A DNA stretch of 23,104 nt from an uncultured Desulfovibrio sp. (GCF_949282365.1 NZ_CASDOY010000030.1:1-23104), one strand, 5' to 3'. Shown: positions 7,534 through 14,942, counted from the stretch's first letter. Notes: a model not told the origin generated them from the sequence alone. Program-made: numbers and translations.

Positions 7534-8383
7534 GGACGGGACAGGACACGCGGGCCGGAGCGACAGCGACGACGACCCGTACCGCAGGCCGCTGCCCGGA
7601 GAAAAGGGCGACGGCCCGTCTCCGCCCGGAACAGGGCCCGCCTGCCCCGACGCCGCACGCCGGGGCAATGCGGCAACAGCCAAGGCAACGCCTGGCGACG
7701 ACCCGTGCCGCGACCCGAGGCAAAAACACGGCTGCCCGGGAGCGCTTCCCCCGTCCGTCCGGCACGCGAAGGACGAGGAACGGCCGGTGACGGCCCGCAC
7801 CGCTCCCGGGCCACCGGATCAAAGGACCATCTGCCGACGTCCGGCACGCGGCCGGACGCCCCTCCTCACCGGGGCCCCGCACGGGGCCCCTTTTTTCGTG
7901 CCCGGCCCGGCACGCTGTCCGACCATACACGGGACAGGCCGGGGATCCCATGACGGCCGCCACGAACGGGAGGGAAACGCCCTGCGGCCCGCCTGCCCGT
8001 GTCCCGCGCCCTCCCTGACGGCGCAAACGGCATGGCAGGTGACGGGAAAACCCGCTGCCGGCGCGACACGGCCAATTTGCTGCCGCCGGTATCTGCCGGC
8101 GGGACCGGGCCGCGGCTCCGAAGGGAAGCGCCCTTTTCCCCGGGCGGGAGCCCGCCCTGCGTACGGGCGTCCGCCGGAGACTGCGGACAGGCCCCGCAGC
8201 GCGGAGGCGGCATCCCGGCGCGGCCCCGCCCTGCGCAGCGTGAAAATTTTGACGCCCGGGCCGTTTCATGCGAAAATCCCGACAGCTGTGCGGCCCCGGG
8301 CAGGATGGGCCGTTGAAAAAATTTTTCCTGCGACTTCCCGCAGTTATGGCATTTTTTCCTGTCGTTCCGCTTTCTGCGCCGGT
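7534..8383. other. 850-bp gene-poor region after nrfA
   Basis: I see no supportable coding sequence: the open frames are Arg/Pro/Gly-rich, lack ribosome binding sites and match nothing I recognise. The stretch contains a strong terminator at 7871-7896, 340 bp past nrfA, so the nrfHA transcript may carry a long 3' region. The DNA becomes AT-richer from about 8245, where regulatory DNA of the lipoprotein gene begins. Confidence 0.5.
7871..7896 (+). terminator. Intrinsic terminator downstream of nrfHA
   Basis: GGGGCCCC (7871-7878) and GGGGCCCC (7883-7890) pair over 8 bp with a GCAC loop, followed by six T (7891-7896). This is a textbook intrinsic terminator on the plus strand. It is the first clear one after nrfA, so it probably ends that transcript. 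Confidence 0.85.
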
Positions 8384-8399
8384 TGGCCCGATATTTGCT
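8384..8399 (+). promoter_or_regulatory. Sigma54 (-24/-12) promoter of the NlpC/P60 lipoprotein gene
   Basis: TGGCCCGATATTTGCT matches TGGCACG-N4-TTGCW with one mismatch (C for A) and the exact 10-bp spacing between GG and GC. The expected start is near 8410, about 64 nt before the ATG at 8474. It is the second such element in the window and in the correct orientation for its gene. Which activator serves it is not visible. The AT-rich DNA upstream contains no repeat of the TGTCCTT/AAGGACA dyad that I can see. Confidence 0.65.
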
Positions 8400-8473
8400 T
8401 TTTTTCTCAAAAAAAGGATTTTTCGACGGCCATCCCCCCGCCGTGACTCTCAAACTTGCAGGCAGAACGGATC

Positions 8474-8956
8474 ATGAGAAGCTCTTGCCGTCTTTTTCAG
8501 ATATTCCTGCTGGCCCTGATCCTGGGGAGCCTGTCGGGCTGCGCCATGTTCCAGCCCGACGATCCCGGCTACAATGACCCCAGAAAGGCCCAGAACATCG
8601 TCCGCACGGCCTCCAGCCAGGAAGGCAAGCAGTACCGCATGGGCGGGGCCTCGCCCTCGCGCGGTTTCGACTGCTCCGGCCTGATCTGGTGGGCCTACCG
8701 CCAGAACGGGCTCAAGGTGCCGCGCATCACCGCCGACCAGGCCAGGGCCGGCTATGCCGTGCCCAAGAGCCAGCCCAAGCCCGGGGACATCATGGTCTTC
8801 CGCACCAGCAACGGCCCCCGGGGCCTGCATACGGGCATCTATGCCGGCAACAACACCTTCATCCACAGCCCGCGGCGCGGCAAGACCGTGCGCCGGGAAA
8901 ACATGCAGCCCTACTGGGGCAACAAGCTCATCGCCGTGCGCCGCATCATCATCTGA
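8474..8956 (+). CDS. NlpC/P60-family lipoprotein (cell-wall peptidase)
   Basis: A 160-residue lipoprotein. The signal peptide (1-22) ends in lipobox LSGC with lipidated C23. An NlpC/P60 papain-like domain follows, with catalytic C67 in FDCSGL, H119 in LHTGIY and a third polar residue H131 in FIHSP. Family members cleave peptide cross-links or stems of peptidoglycan in the periplasm. The ATG at 8474 gives a normal lipoprotein signal. The ribosome binding site is poor (CAGAACGG), and an in-frame TTG at 8456 is a less likely alternative. The domain is of minimal length with no SH3 or LysM partner. It appears to be a single-gene transcript with its own sigma54-like promoter and terminator. Confidence 0.92.
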   Translation: MRSSCRLFQIFLLALILGSLSGCAMFQPDDPGYNDPRKAQNIVRTASSQEGKQYRMGGASPSRGFDCSGLIWWAYRQNGLKVPRITADQARAGYAVPKSQPKPGDIMVFRTSNGPRGLHTGIYAGNNTFIHSPRRGKTVRRENMQPYWGNKLIAVRRIII

Positions 8957-9003
8957 GCGCGGTCCCTCCCCATGCCGAACAGCGCGGGAGACCGCGCTTT
9001 TTT
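8957..9003 (+). terminator. Intrinsic terminator of the NlpC/P60 gene
   Basis: GCGCGGTC (8957-8964) pairs with GACCGCGC (8990-8997), followed by a run of T. It lies immediately after the stop codon and faces the right way for the lipoprotein gene. Confidence 0.85.
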
Positions 9004-9004
9004 A

Positions 9005-9319
9005 TGGCCTATGGTGCGCGGTGGCGGATCGGCATCTTGCCATCAGCCAGATTTTGACGTAGCGTTGTCCGTGATTTCCGCGATATCTTCGCGAGCCATA
9101 GCGTGCTAAGATCGACGGGCGTTTCGCCGCGCCTGACCTTCACATAAAGGGCAGCCTCCGGGCTGCCCTTTTTCCGTTCCGCCAAGCTCCGCAACTCCCC
9201 GCCACGAGACCGGGACGCGAAACAGCCCGCCAGGCGGACGATCCGTCTGACGGGCTGCATGAGCGCCGGTATCCGGTCGCTCTGTCCGCCCCGGCGGGGC
9301 GGACGGCAATGTGGCACGG
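9005..9319. other. Intergenic region with less GC-rich patch and hairpins
   Basis: No gene can be supported. The first part (about 9045-9120) is noticeably less GC-rich than the surroundings and contains CGCGA-tatct-TCGCG. On the minus strand, short open frames here (such as one reading KISRKSRTTLRQ and ending at 9009) could be the tail of a decayed gene, but I cannot identify it. Further hairpins lie at 9223-9258 (CAGCCCG/CGGGCTG arms) and 9284-9304 (GTCCGCCCC/GGGGCGGAC, loop GGC). Confidence 0.4.
9146..9173. terminator. Hairpin terminator, stronger on plus strand
   Basis: AAAGGGCAGCC (9146-9156) and GGCTGCCCTTT (9161-9171) form an 11-bp perfect stem with a 4-base loop. Five T follow on the plus strand (9169-9173); on the minus strand the run is only TTT. 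It may end an unrecognised short plus-strand transcript from 9005-9145 or act on the minus-strand thiol-oxidoreductase transcript. Confidence 0.55.
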
Positions 9320-9507
9320 GGGCCGTGCCCGTTGGCCGCAAGGCCTTACGGGCATCGACAGCAACGCGCGACCGGATGGCGGCCCGCAGGGCCGTACCCG
9401 TTGCGACGCAGGAAGCTACGGGCATCGACAGCAACGCACGACCTGATGGCGGCCCGCAGGGCCGTGCCCGTTGCGACGCAGGAAGCTACGGGCATCGACA
9501 GCAACGC
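9320..9507. repeat. Tandem 70-bp palindromic repeat, right array (inverted relative to 1-140)
   Basis: The marker GGCATCGACA recurs at 9351, 9421 and 9491, exactly 70 bp apart. The units are reverse complements of those at 1-140. There are about two full units plus partial units at each end, with a few substitutions (for example 9396 A for G and 9444 T for G). The array lies in the 3' region of the DsbA-like gene. Same palindromic character as the left array; family unknown. Confidence 0.85.
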
Positions 9508-9546
9508 AAAGGTGTCCCTTCCCCTCAAAACAAAACGTCATGGGTC

Positions 9547-10362
9547 CTAGCGCGCCGCCTCCAGGGCGATGTCCACGGCGGCCGAGAACAGGGGCTCGGA
9601 CAGCGCCCCGCGCACCATCAGGCCATTGACCAGAAAGCAGGGCGTGCCGTCGATATTGAGTTTTTTGGCATCATCCAGATCCTGGGCGATGATCCTGGCC
9701 GTCCTGTCGCTGGAGGCGTCCTTTTTCAGACGCTCCCTGTCCAGGCCCAGCTTGCCGCAGACCTCGTCCACGAACTTCTGGCCGTCCAGCAGCAGGCGGT
9801 CGCGGTCGGCGTACATGGCGTCGTAGAATTTCCAGGCCTTGCCCTCGTCCTGCCGGGCCACGGCCACGAAATAGCGGGCCGCCAGCATGCCGGGGCCCTG
9901 TTCGTCCAGCGGCATGTGCTTGAAGACCAGGCTCACGTTCCGGCCGTATTTTTTCAGGACGGCATCCAGCACCTGGGTGGCCTGCTGACAGTAATGGCAG
10001 GTGAAGTCCGAAAAGGCCACGATGCGCACCGGCGCCGAGGCCCGGCCCTTGACGGGGCGGTCCGACAGCGCGATCTGCTTCTGCGGCGTGTTCTTCACTT
10101 CCTTGCGCCACTGGGCCTCGAGCGCGGCCTTGCGGCGGGCATTGGCGCCTGCCTGGGCGATGTCCAGCACGTCCTCACTGTGCTCGCGCAGGACGTCCAG
10201 GACCAGCTCGGGATGCTCGCGCAGCAGGCTTTCCAGCATTTGTTTCAGGTTGTCGTCAGTGACGGCGGCGGCGCGGGCAGGGCCCGCCTCCATGACGGGG
10301 ACCAGGCCCGGCACCAGCAGCAGGGCGCCGCCCAGCACCAGGGAACGAAACAGTTTTTTCAT
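9547..10362 (-). CDS. DsbA-like thiol:disulfide oxidoreductase, exported
   Basis: A 271-residue protein. A signal peptide or membrane anchor (about 1-32) is followed by a helical, charged segment (about 35-95) and a DsbA-type thioredoxin fold (about 110-271). The active-site motif is CHYC (122-125) in FSDFTCHYC, with cis-proline P241 in GTPCF. Additional cysteines are C202 and C242. The N-terminal extension resembles Com1/BdbD-type oxidoreductases, which act on periplasmic protein disulfides. Whether it oxidises or isomerises is not decidable. The start at 10362 has AGGA seven bases upstream. It lies 8 bp after the single-domain response regulator and probably shares its transcript. A longer open frame upstream is only a shadow of that regulator. 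Confidence 0.92.
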   Translation of the reverse strand: MKKLFRSLVLGGALLLVPGLVPVMEAGPARAAAVTDDNLKQMLESLLREHPELVLDVLREHSEDVLDIAQAGANARRKAALEAQWRKEVKNTPQKQIALSDRPVKGRASAPVRIVAFSDFTCHYCQQATQVLDAVLKKYGRNVSLVFKHMPLDEQGPGMLAARYFVAVARQDEGKAWKFYDAMYADRDRLLLDGQKFVDEVCGKLGLDRERLKKDASSDRTARIIAQDLDDAKKLNIDGTPCFLVNGLMVRGALSEPLFSAAVDIALEAAR

Positions 10363-10370
10363 GTACGATC

Positions 10371-10772
10371 CTATGCCACCACGTTGCTTTCCGGCCCTTC
10401 CAGGCGGCTCTGCATGGCGGCGTCTTCTATTTTGAACAGGAGCTCGTCGAAGTCCACGGGCTTCATCAGATAGCCGAAAGCGCCCTCGCTCATGGCCTGC
10501 ACGGCAAGCTGCATGTCCGCATGGCCGGAAAGCAGGATCACCTGCGCCGACGGCCATTGCTGCACCATGGCCCGCAAGGCCGCGATGCCGTCCATATTGG
10601 GCATCTTCACGTCCATGACGACGATGGGGAAGGGCTGCTCGCGCATGGCCTCCAGCGCCTGCAGGCCATCCGCCGCCGTGGCGCACTGGTAGCCGCGCCG
10701 TACAAGACGCTTGGCCAGCAGTGCCGTCACTTCCTGTTCGTCATCCACCAGAAGAATGCGCGTATCAGCCAT
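10371..10772 (-). CDS. Stand-alone receiver-domain response regulator
   Basis: A 133-residue CheY-like protein consisting of one receiver domain. It has the acidic pair D10/D11 (LLVDDE), phospho-acceptor D54 (VVMDVKMP), a switch serine in LLSGHA and the conserved lysine in MKPVD, with a short tail and no output domain. AAGGAG sits eight bases before the ATG at 10772. It is the first gene of a two-gene operon with the DsbA-like protein. No kinase is adjacent, so the partner is unknown. Such proteins can act as phosphate shuttles, as regulators by protein contact, or as parts of a distant relay. Confidence 0.93.
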   Translation of the reverse strand: MADTRILLVDDEQEVTALLAKRLVRRGYQCATAADGLQALEAMREQPFPIVVMDVKMPNMDGIAALRAMVQQWPSAQVILLSGHADMQLAVQAMSEGAFGYLMKPVDFDELLFKIEDAAMQSRLEGPESNVVA

Positions 10773-10803
10773 GGGACCAACTCCTTGTTGCGATGCGGCG
10801 ATG

Positions 10804-10832
10804 ATTTTAGCCAGAAATCAGCTCCGGGGCAA
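10804..10832 (-). promoter_or_regulatory. Sigma70-like promoter of the receiver/DsbA-like operon
   Basis: On the minus strand, TTGCCC (complement of 10827-10832) and TAAAAT (complement of 10804-10809) are separated by 17 bp. This gives 4/6 and 5/6 matches to the -35 and -10 consensus. Transcription would start near 10797, leaving about 25 nt before the ATG at 10772. Confidence 0.6.
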
Positions 10833-11837
10833 GACGCCGCCCGTGGCCGAAGGCGCGACCTGCCGCGCGCCGCTGTGCCGCAAGATCGTACATCCGGCAG
10901 GAATGCTTGACTTTTATTTCACAGGCAGGCCCCGGCCCGGCACAGGGGGCCCGCATGCTGCCTCCCGGGGGCCTTGCGGCGGCCCCTGCACCCGCAGGCC
11001 GTTCCGCCTGCCGTTTCCGTGCGCCATCCGGTGCCGCCCGCCCTCTCAGCGTGCCGCTCCGGCCCTCCATTTCGTCCCGCCACTCTGCACCGGCATGATC
11101 CCCGCACAACATCATGCGGGCCTTCGGCATGACCGGCGCGCTCCTCGCCGCGCCTGCCCGTCCTTACAGGCAGTTTTCTGCCTGATTGGCGGGGAACAGC
11201 CCACAGAGGGCCCGCGCCCCGCCCGTCCTCCGCGGCCAATGCTTCCGGCCTCCCTTCGGCCAGTTCACGATCCCGTCCTCAGGCCCGCCCCGTGCGCTGA
11301 CGCGCAACGTCCGCCCGCGCACGCCCTGCCGGTGTCCGACTGGCCGGCGTCTTTGCCATCGCATGCATGGAGGTCATGCCGTCCCCGCACATGGCGGCCG
11401 CAACAGCCGGCCGGCTCCTGCCGTGGCCTGTGCCGAGCATGACTGCGGTCTTCCGCTTTCCGGCACTGACCAAATGTCCTCCGCAGCGCGCCATGCGTCC
11501 CGCAACCGCAGCGCATGGCCGCATGTGTCTTGCCGCCGTCCATCCCTGCCTGCCGCATGGCGGGAAAAAACATGGGCCGCATGGCAAAAAAATTCACCCT
11601 TCCCCACTCCTTGCGGTCGTCTCCCGGCCATTTCGGCTGCTGTGCCGCGTTTCGCGCCACAGCGCCTGTTTTGACTATTTTCAACGAATCTGGACGACTA
11701 GCCCAAACTGCGCACCTGGACATGCCATTGAAGACGGCATTTTTTATTGCGAACCGTTCAACGCTTCCCATTTGCCGGTCTTTTCTTTATTTTTGTTCCG
11801 CACGCGACGGTCCGGCATGACGGATCGTGACAATCAT
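10833..11837. other. About 1 kb gene-poor region upstream of parA
   Basis: No open frame here has both a ribosome binding site and recognisable protein character; the long frames are Arg/Ala/Pro-rich on either strand. The last 200 bp are AT-richer. They contain TTGACT near 11671 without a good -10 and a weak hairpin ATGCC (11722-11726) / GGCAT (11736-11740) followed by T6, which might end a short RNA. I saw no DnaA-box cluster, so an origin is not supported. Confidence 0.45.
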
Positions 11838-11853
11838 TGTTTCCCGTGAAACA
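11838..11853. promoter_or_regulatory. parS: parS site 1
   Basis: TGTTTCCCGTGAAACA differs at one base from the canonical chromosomal parS TGTTTCACGTGAAACA. ParB binds this near-palindrome, loads CTP and spreads as a clamp. It lies 40 bp before parA. Confidence 0.93.
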
Positions 11854-11862
11854 GCCCTTCCC

Positions 11863-11878
11863 TGTTTCCCGTGAAACA
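11863..11878. promoter_or_regulatory. parS: parS site 2
   Basis: A second, identical TGTTTCCCGTGAAACA, offset 25 bp from the first and ending 14 bp before the parA ATG, so it partly abuts the ribosome binding site (GGAGG). ParB bound here could also repress parA; that is inference from position. Confidence 0.93.
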
Positions 11879-11892
11879 CATCTGGAGGAAGC

Positions 11893-12678
11893 ATGGCGCG
11901 CATCATTTCCATTGCCAATCAAAAAGGCGGCGTGGGCAAGACCACCACCGCCATCAATCTTTCCGCAGCGCTGGCCGTCATGGAAAAACGCGTGCTGCTG
12001 GTGGACTGCGATCCCCAGGCCAACAGTACCAGCGGCATCGGGATCGCCCAGGAAGACCTGCACCACGACCTGTACTCCGCCTTCTACAGCCCGGAAAACA
12101 TCCGCGAAAGCATCAGCACCACCCGCACCCCCTTTCTTGACGTGCTGCCCGCCAGCACCAATCTGGTGGCCGTGGAACTGGAGCTGGTGGACAAGATGGC
12201 CCGCGAATTCTACCTGCGCGACTGCCTTGAGCCGCTGATCGGCGATTACGACTACATCATCATCGACTGCCCCCCTTCCCTGGGCCTGCTGACCCTCAAC
12301 GCCCTCTGTGCCTCGCAGGAACTGCTCATCCCCCTGCAATGCGAATTTTTTGCCCTGGAAGGTATCGTCAAACTGCTGCAGACCTTTGAACTGGTCAAAA
12401 AGCGCCTCAATCCCCGGCTGAACCTGCTGGGCGTCGTGCTGACCATGTATGATGCCCGCAACCGGCTGACGCGTGAGGTGCGCGACGAAGTGCAGCGCTG
12501 CTTCCCGGAACACATGTTCGAGACCGTCATCCCGCGCAATGTGCGCCTTTCCGAAGCGCCCAGCCACGGCAAATCCATCATCCATTACGATATCAAGTCC
12601 AAGGGGGCCGAGGCGTACCTCAATCTGGCCAGGGAAGTGGCCCTGCGCGACACGGCCCGCATGCCGCAGCCGCGCTAG
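11893..12678 (+). CDS. parA: Chromosome partitioning ATPase ParA (Soj)
   Basis: A 261-residue P-loop ATPase with the deviant Walker A motif KGGVGKTT (11-18), LLVDCDPQAN (Walker A') and IIIDCPPSLG (Walker B), all diagnostic of ParA/Soj. There is no N-terminal HTH, as expected for the chromosomal class. ATP-bound ParA dimers coat the nucleoid, and ParB-parS complexes stimulate hydrolysis to move origins apart. TGGAGGAAGC directly precedes the ATG. Two parS sites sit just upstream. Unlike the usual compact soj-spo0J pair, parB does not follow immediately. Confidence 0.97.
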   Translation: MARIISIANQKGGVGKTTTAINLSAALAVMEKRVLLVDCDPQANSTSGIGIAQEDLHHDLYSAFYSPENIRESISTTRTPFLDVLPASTNLVAVELELVDKMAREFYLRDCLEPLIGDYDYIIIDCPPSLGLLTLNALCASQELLIPLQCEFFALEGIVKLLQTFELVKKRLNPRLNLLGVVLTMYDARNRLTREVRDEVQRCFPEHMFETVIPRNVRLSEAPSHGKSIIHYDIKSKGAEAYLNLAREVALRDTARMPQPR

Positions 12679-13226
12679 CCCCGTGCGTGCGCAGCCGGAG
12701 GAAGGCCCCGCCACAGCACCGGCGACGGACGGCGAACAGCACCTGCGGGCGACACTTGCGGACACGGCCCTGCGTGTGCGGGAGCGCCCCGACCGTCCCG
12801 GACCGGTGCCGCTGCAGATGGATGCGGCCCTGCGACGGACGGGCCATCTCTCCAGGATACTGTGGAAAGCCTGCGAAAAACACGATCCTGCGGGCACGGA
12901 CGACCCGCCCGGCACGGGCATGATACGGACAGACCCGGATGGGCTGCCCTCCCGGCAGGCACCCACGCCCGTCGTGCCCCGTCGACACAGGCAGGCCTCC
13001 GTCCGTCGCAGACACCCCGTCCGCCCGGGTGCGTCCGCTCCGTGCCCGGCACTTTCCGGGGCCTGACCGCTCCGCTTCCGGGGCGCGCCCGATACGGCGC
13101 CCCGTGTCCGGCAGGAGATCCCGGCAGGCTGCCCGGTACATGTTGCGGCCGCCTTTGACCAGCCTCCGCCGGAACGCAGGTCCGTAGCGCAGCCCGCGCC
13201 CTGCCCGCTCCGGGGACGCGGACATG
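12679..13226. other. About 550 bp without a supported gene between parA and the zinc-ribbon gene
   Basis: No clear terminator or gene was found. A plus-strand frame from GTG 12683 to 13066 (127 codons) is open with fairly GC-rich third positions at first. It lacks a ribosome binding site and its Arg/Pro-rich second half looks noncoding, so it is not called. Confidence 0.45.
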
Positions 13227-13249
13227 AAAAAAGCCGGGCAGGACCCGGC
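13227..13249 (-). terminator. Intrinsic terminator of the zinc-ribbon gene
   Basis: GCCGGG (13233-13238) and CCCGGC (13244-13249) form a stem with a 5-base loop. On the minus strand it is followed by six T (complement of 13227-13232). It lies about 35 bp past the stop at 13283. Confidence 0.85.
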
Positions 13250-13282
13250 GGGAAAACGGAAAGAAAACTGGCGCCCGGCGCG

Positions 13283-13684
13283 CTAATCGGGATTGTAGGG
13301 CGTGCACTCCACGGCCATATGATCCCGGAAGTGCTTGTGCCGTACCGTGGACTGGCAGTGCTTGCAGCGAAAGACCAGCAGGCCGCCCAGGTTGGCCGTG
13401 GTCAGGTGGAAGGGATGCGCGGGGTCGTTGCGCCAGTCGGCGGTATGGGCGCCGCAGTGCGGGCAGGTGACCTCAGGGCTGTAGGGATAGCGGAAATCCC
13501 AGAACTGGAGCAGACGCTCAAAATCGGCGATGGGTTCCTCGTTCAGATGCGCCAGGGGGGGCTCCATGGCCTTCAGGGCCTTGACGACGGCCGCCTCGCA
13601 GTGCGACCACAAGGCGGCGGAGAGCTGCACCCCTTCCAGATTTCCCTGACGGTCGGTCAGGTAAAGAAGATGTTTGTCGGACAT
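13283..13684 (-). CDS. Zinc-ribbon protein of unknown function
   Basis: A 133-residue soluble protein. The N-terminal half is mostly helical (to about 70). The C-terminal half carries two CxxC pairs, CPHC near 74 and CKHC near 107, likely one zinc ribbon, followed by a His/Cys-rich end (HKHFRDHM, VECTPYNPD). AGAGGA lies just before the ATG at 13684. It is transcribed against parA and parB, divergent from parB with 79 bp between the starts, and has its own terminator. I do not recognise the family; the protein looks genuine from composition, start signal and terminator. A link to chromosome segregation is suggested only by position. Confidence 0.8.
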   Translation of the reverse strand: MSDKHLLYLTDRQGNLEGVQLSAALWSHCEAAVVKALKAMEPPLAHLNEEPIADFERLLQFWDFRYPYSPEVTCPHCGAHTADWRNDPAHPFHLTTANLGGLLVFRCKHCQSTVRHKHFRDHMAVECTPYNPD

Positions 13685-13763
13685 GGTTTCCTCTGGTCAG
13701 AAGTTTTGGGGCAATCACTGTCTAAAAAGTGCCGCCAGCACGGCATGATGTCAAGGAGAGAGC

Positions 13764-14774
13764 ATGAGTAGCAAAGGCCTCGGTCGCGGTCTGGACGCCC
13801 TGTTGCGCCGCACGGACAGGGAAATGGGGAGCGGCGGCGCAAAAGACAGCCTGCCTGACGGCAACGGCGGCCCCAACCCGCCCGCCCTGCTGCCCCTGTC
13901 CTGCCTGCACGCCAATCCCAACCAGCCCCGGCACAGCTTCGATGCGGAAGCCCTCAACGAGCTGGCCGACTCCATCCGCGAGCAGGGCATCATCCAGCCC
14001 CTGCTGGTGCGCCCGCTGGCGGGCCGTCCCGGCCATTACCAGATCGTGGCCGGCGAACGCCGCTGGCGCGCCGCCCGGCAGGCGGGCCTCGGCGAGGTGC
14101 CCGTCTATGTGCGCGACCTGAGCGACGCCGAAGTCATGGCCGCCGCCCTGATCGAAAACCTGCAGCGCGAAGACCTCAACCCCATGGAAGAGGCCCGTGC
14201 CCTGCTCCTGCTGCGCGATACCCTCCAGCTCACCCAGGAGGCCCTGGCCGCGCGTCTCGGCAAGAGCCGCCCCGCCATAGCCAATGCCCTGCGCCTGCTC
14301 CAGCTGGCCCCCGCGGCCCAGCAGGACCTCAGCAGCGGCCGCATCAGCGCGGGGCACGCCCGCTGCCTGCTGGCCCTGGGGAGCGACCAGCAGGCCCTGG
14401 CCGCTGCCGAAGTGCTGCGCGCCCATATCATCAGCGACGGCCTGAGCGTGCGCCAGGCCGAGGAAGCCGTGAGCCTCTGGCGCGAAGAACAGCGCCTGCC
14501 CTGGGATGCCGTGCCCCTCGCGCCGTCCAGGCCCGCGCCCGCCACGCGCAAAAAAACGCCCCAGATCATGGCCCTGCAAAAAAGCCTCTGCTCCGCCCTG
14601 CCCTGCAAGGCCCGCATCAACGGCGATATGGAAAGCGGCCGCATCACCCTGCGCTATACGAGCCCCCGGGAACTGGAAGCCCTGCTGCGCCACCTGCGCT
14701 GCCCCGCCCCCGAAGAGGAGAACAACGGCGAGGCCATCGCCGCTCCCGTGGACGCCCAGACCCCCCGGCAGTAG
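13764..14774 (+). CDS. parB: Chromosome partitioning protein ParB (Spo0J)
   Basis: A 336-residue parS-binding CTPase clamp. The N-terminal tail MSSKGLGRGLDALL is the ParA-stimulating peptide typical of the family. The CTP-binding domain has NPNQPR (51-56) and GERRWRAAR (97-105), and the next box is ENLQREDLNP (131-140). A helix-turn-helix for parS follows (about 155-178), then a Pro/Ala linker and a C-terminal dimerisation domain (about 265-320). AAGGAGAG is close before the ATG. It acts with ParA and the two upstream parS sites. Length is usual, with a somewhat longer polar C-terminal tail. Confidence 0.97.
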   Translation: MSSKGLGRGLDALLRRTDREMGSGGAKDSLPDGNGGPNPPALLPLSCLHANPNQPRHSFDAEALNELADSIREQGIIQPLLVRPLAGRPGHYQIVAGERRWRAARQAGLGEVPVYVRDLSDAEVMAAALIENLQREDLNPMEEARALLLLRDTLQLTQEALAARLGKSRPAIANALRLLQLAPAAQQDLSSGRISAGHARCLLALGSDQQALAAAEVLRAHIISDGLSVRQAEEAVSLWREEQRLPWDAVPLAPSRPAPATRKKTPQIMALQKSLCSALPCKARINGDMESGRITLRYTSPRELEALLRHLRCPAPEEENNGEAIAAPVDAQTPRQ

Positions 14775-14793
14775 GCGAAAGGCAAGGATATCA

Positions 14794-14844
14794 GCGAGAG
14801 GGGAAGGGGCGTTTTTTGCAAGAACTGCCCCCTTCCCCTCTCGC
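14794..14844. repeat. 16-bp perfect inverted repeat after parB
   Basis: Arms 14794-14809 and 14829-14844 are perfectly complementary. The roughly 19-base loop itself contains TTTTTT. The T run is in the loop rather than after the stem, so it is not a standard terminator, although it begins 20 bp after the parB stop. Confidence 0.75.
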
Positions 14845-14942
14845 ACTCCCCCCATCCCTGAAAAAACATTTCTTCCGCTCCGGCCCAAAGGTCCCCGTCG
14901 TTGCCTGAAAGACCTGTGATTCCCCCCACCGGATGGCAGGAA

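Noticed and set aside
11671..11710. TTGACT as part of a parA-distal promoter
   Set aside because: No acceptable -10 lies 16-18 bp downstream (ACGACT), and it is about 220 bp from parA.
10833..11892. Chromosomal origin next to parAB
   Set aside because: I looked for DnaA boxes (TTATCCACA-like) and AT-rich unwinding repeats and saw none. parS alone does not mark the origin.
12683..13066. Possible 127-codon gene directly after parA
   Set aside because: Open with reasonable third-position GC at first, but no ribosome binding site, no recognised family and an Arg/Pro-rich second half. Kept as part of the gap.
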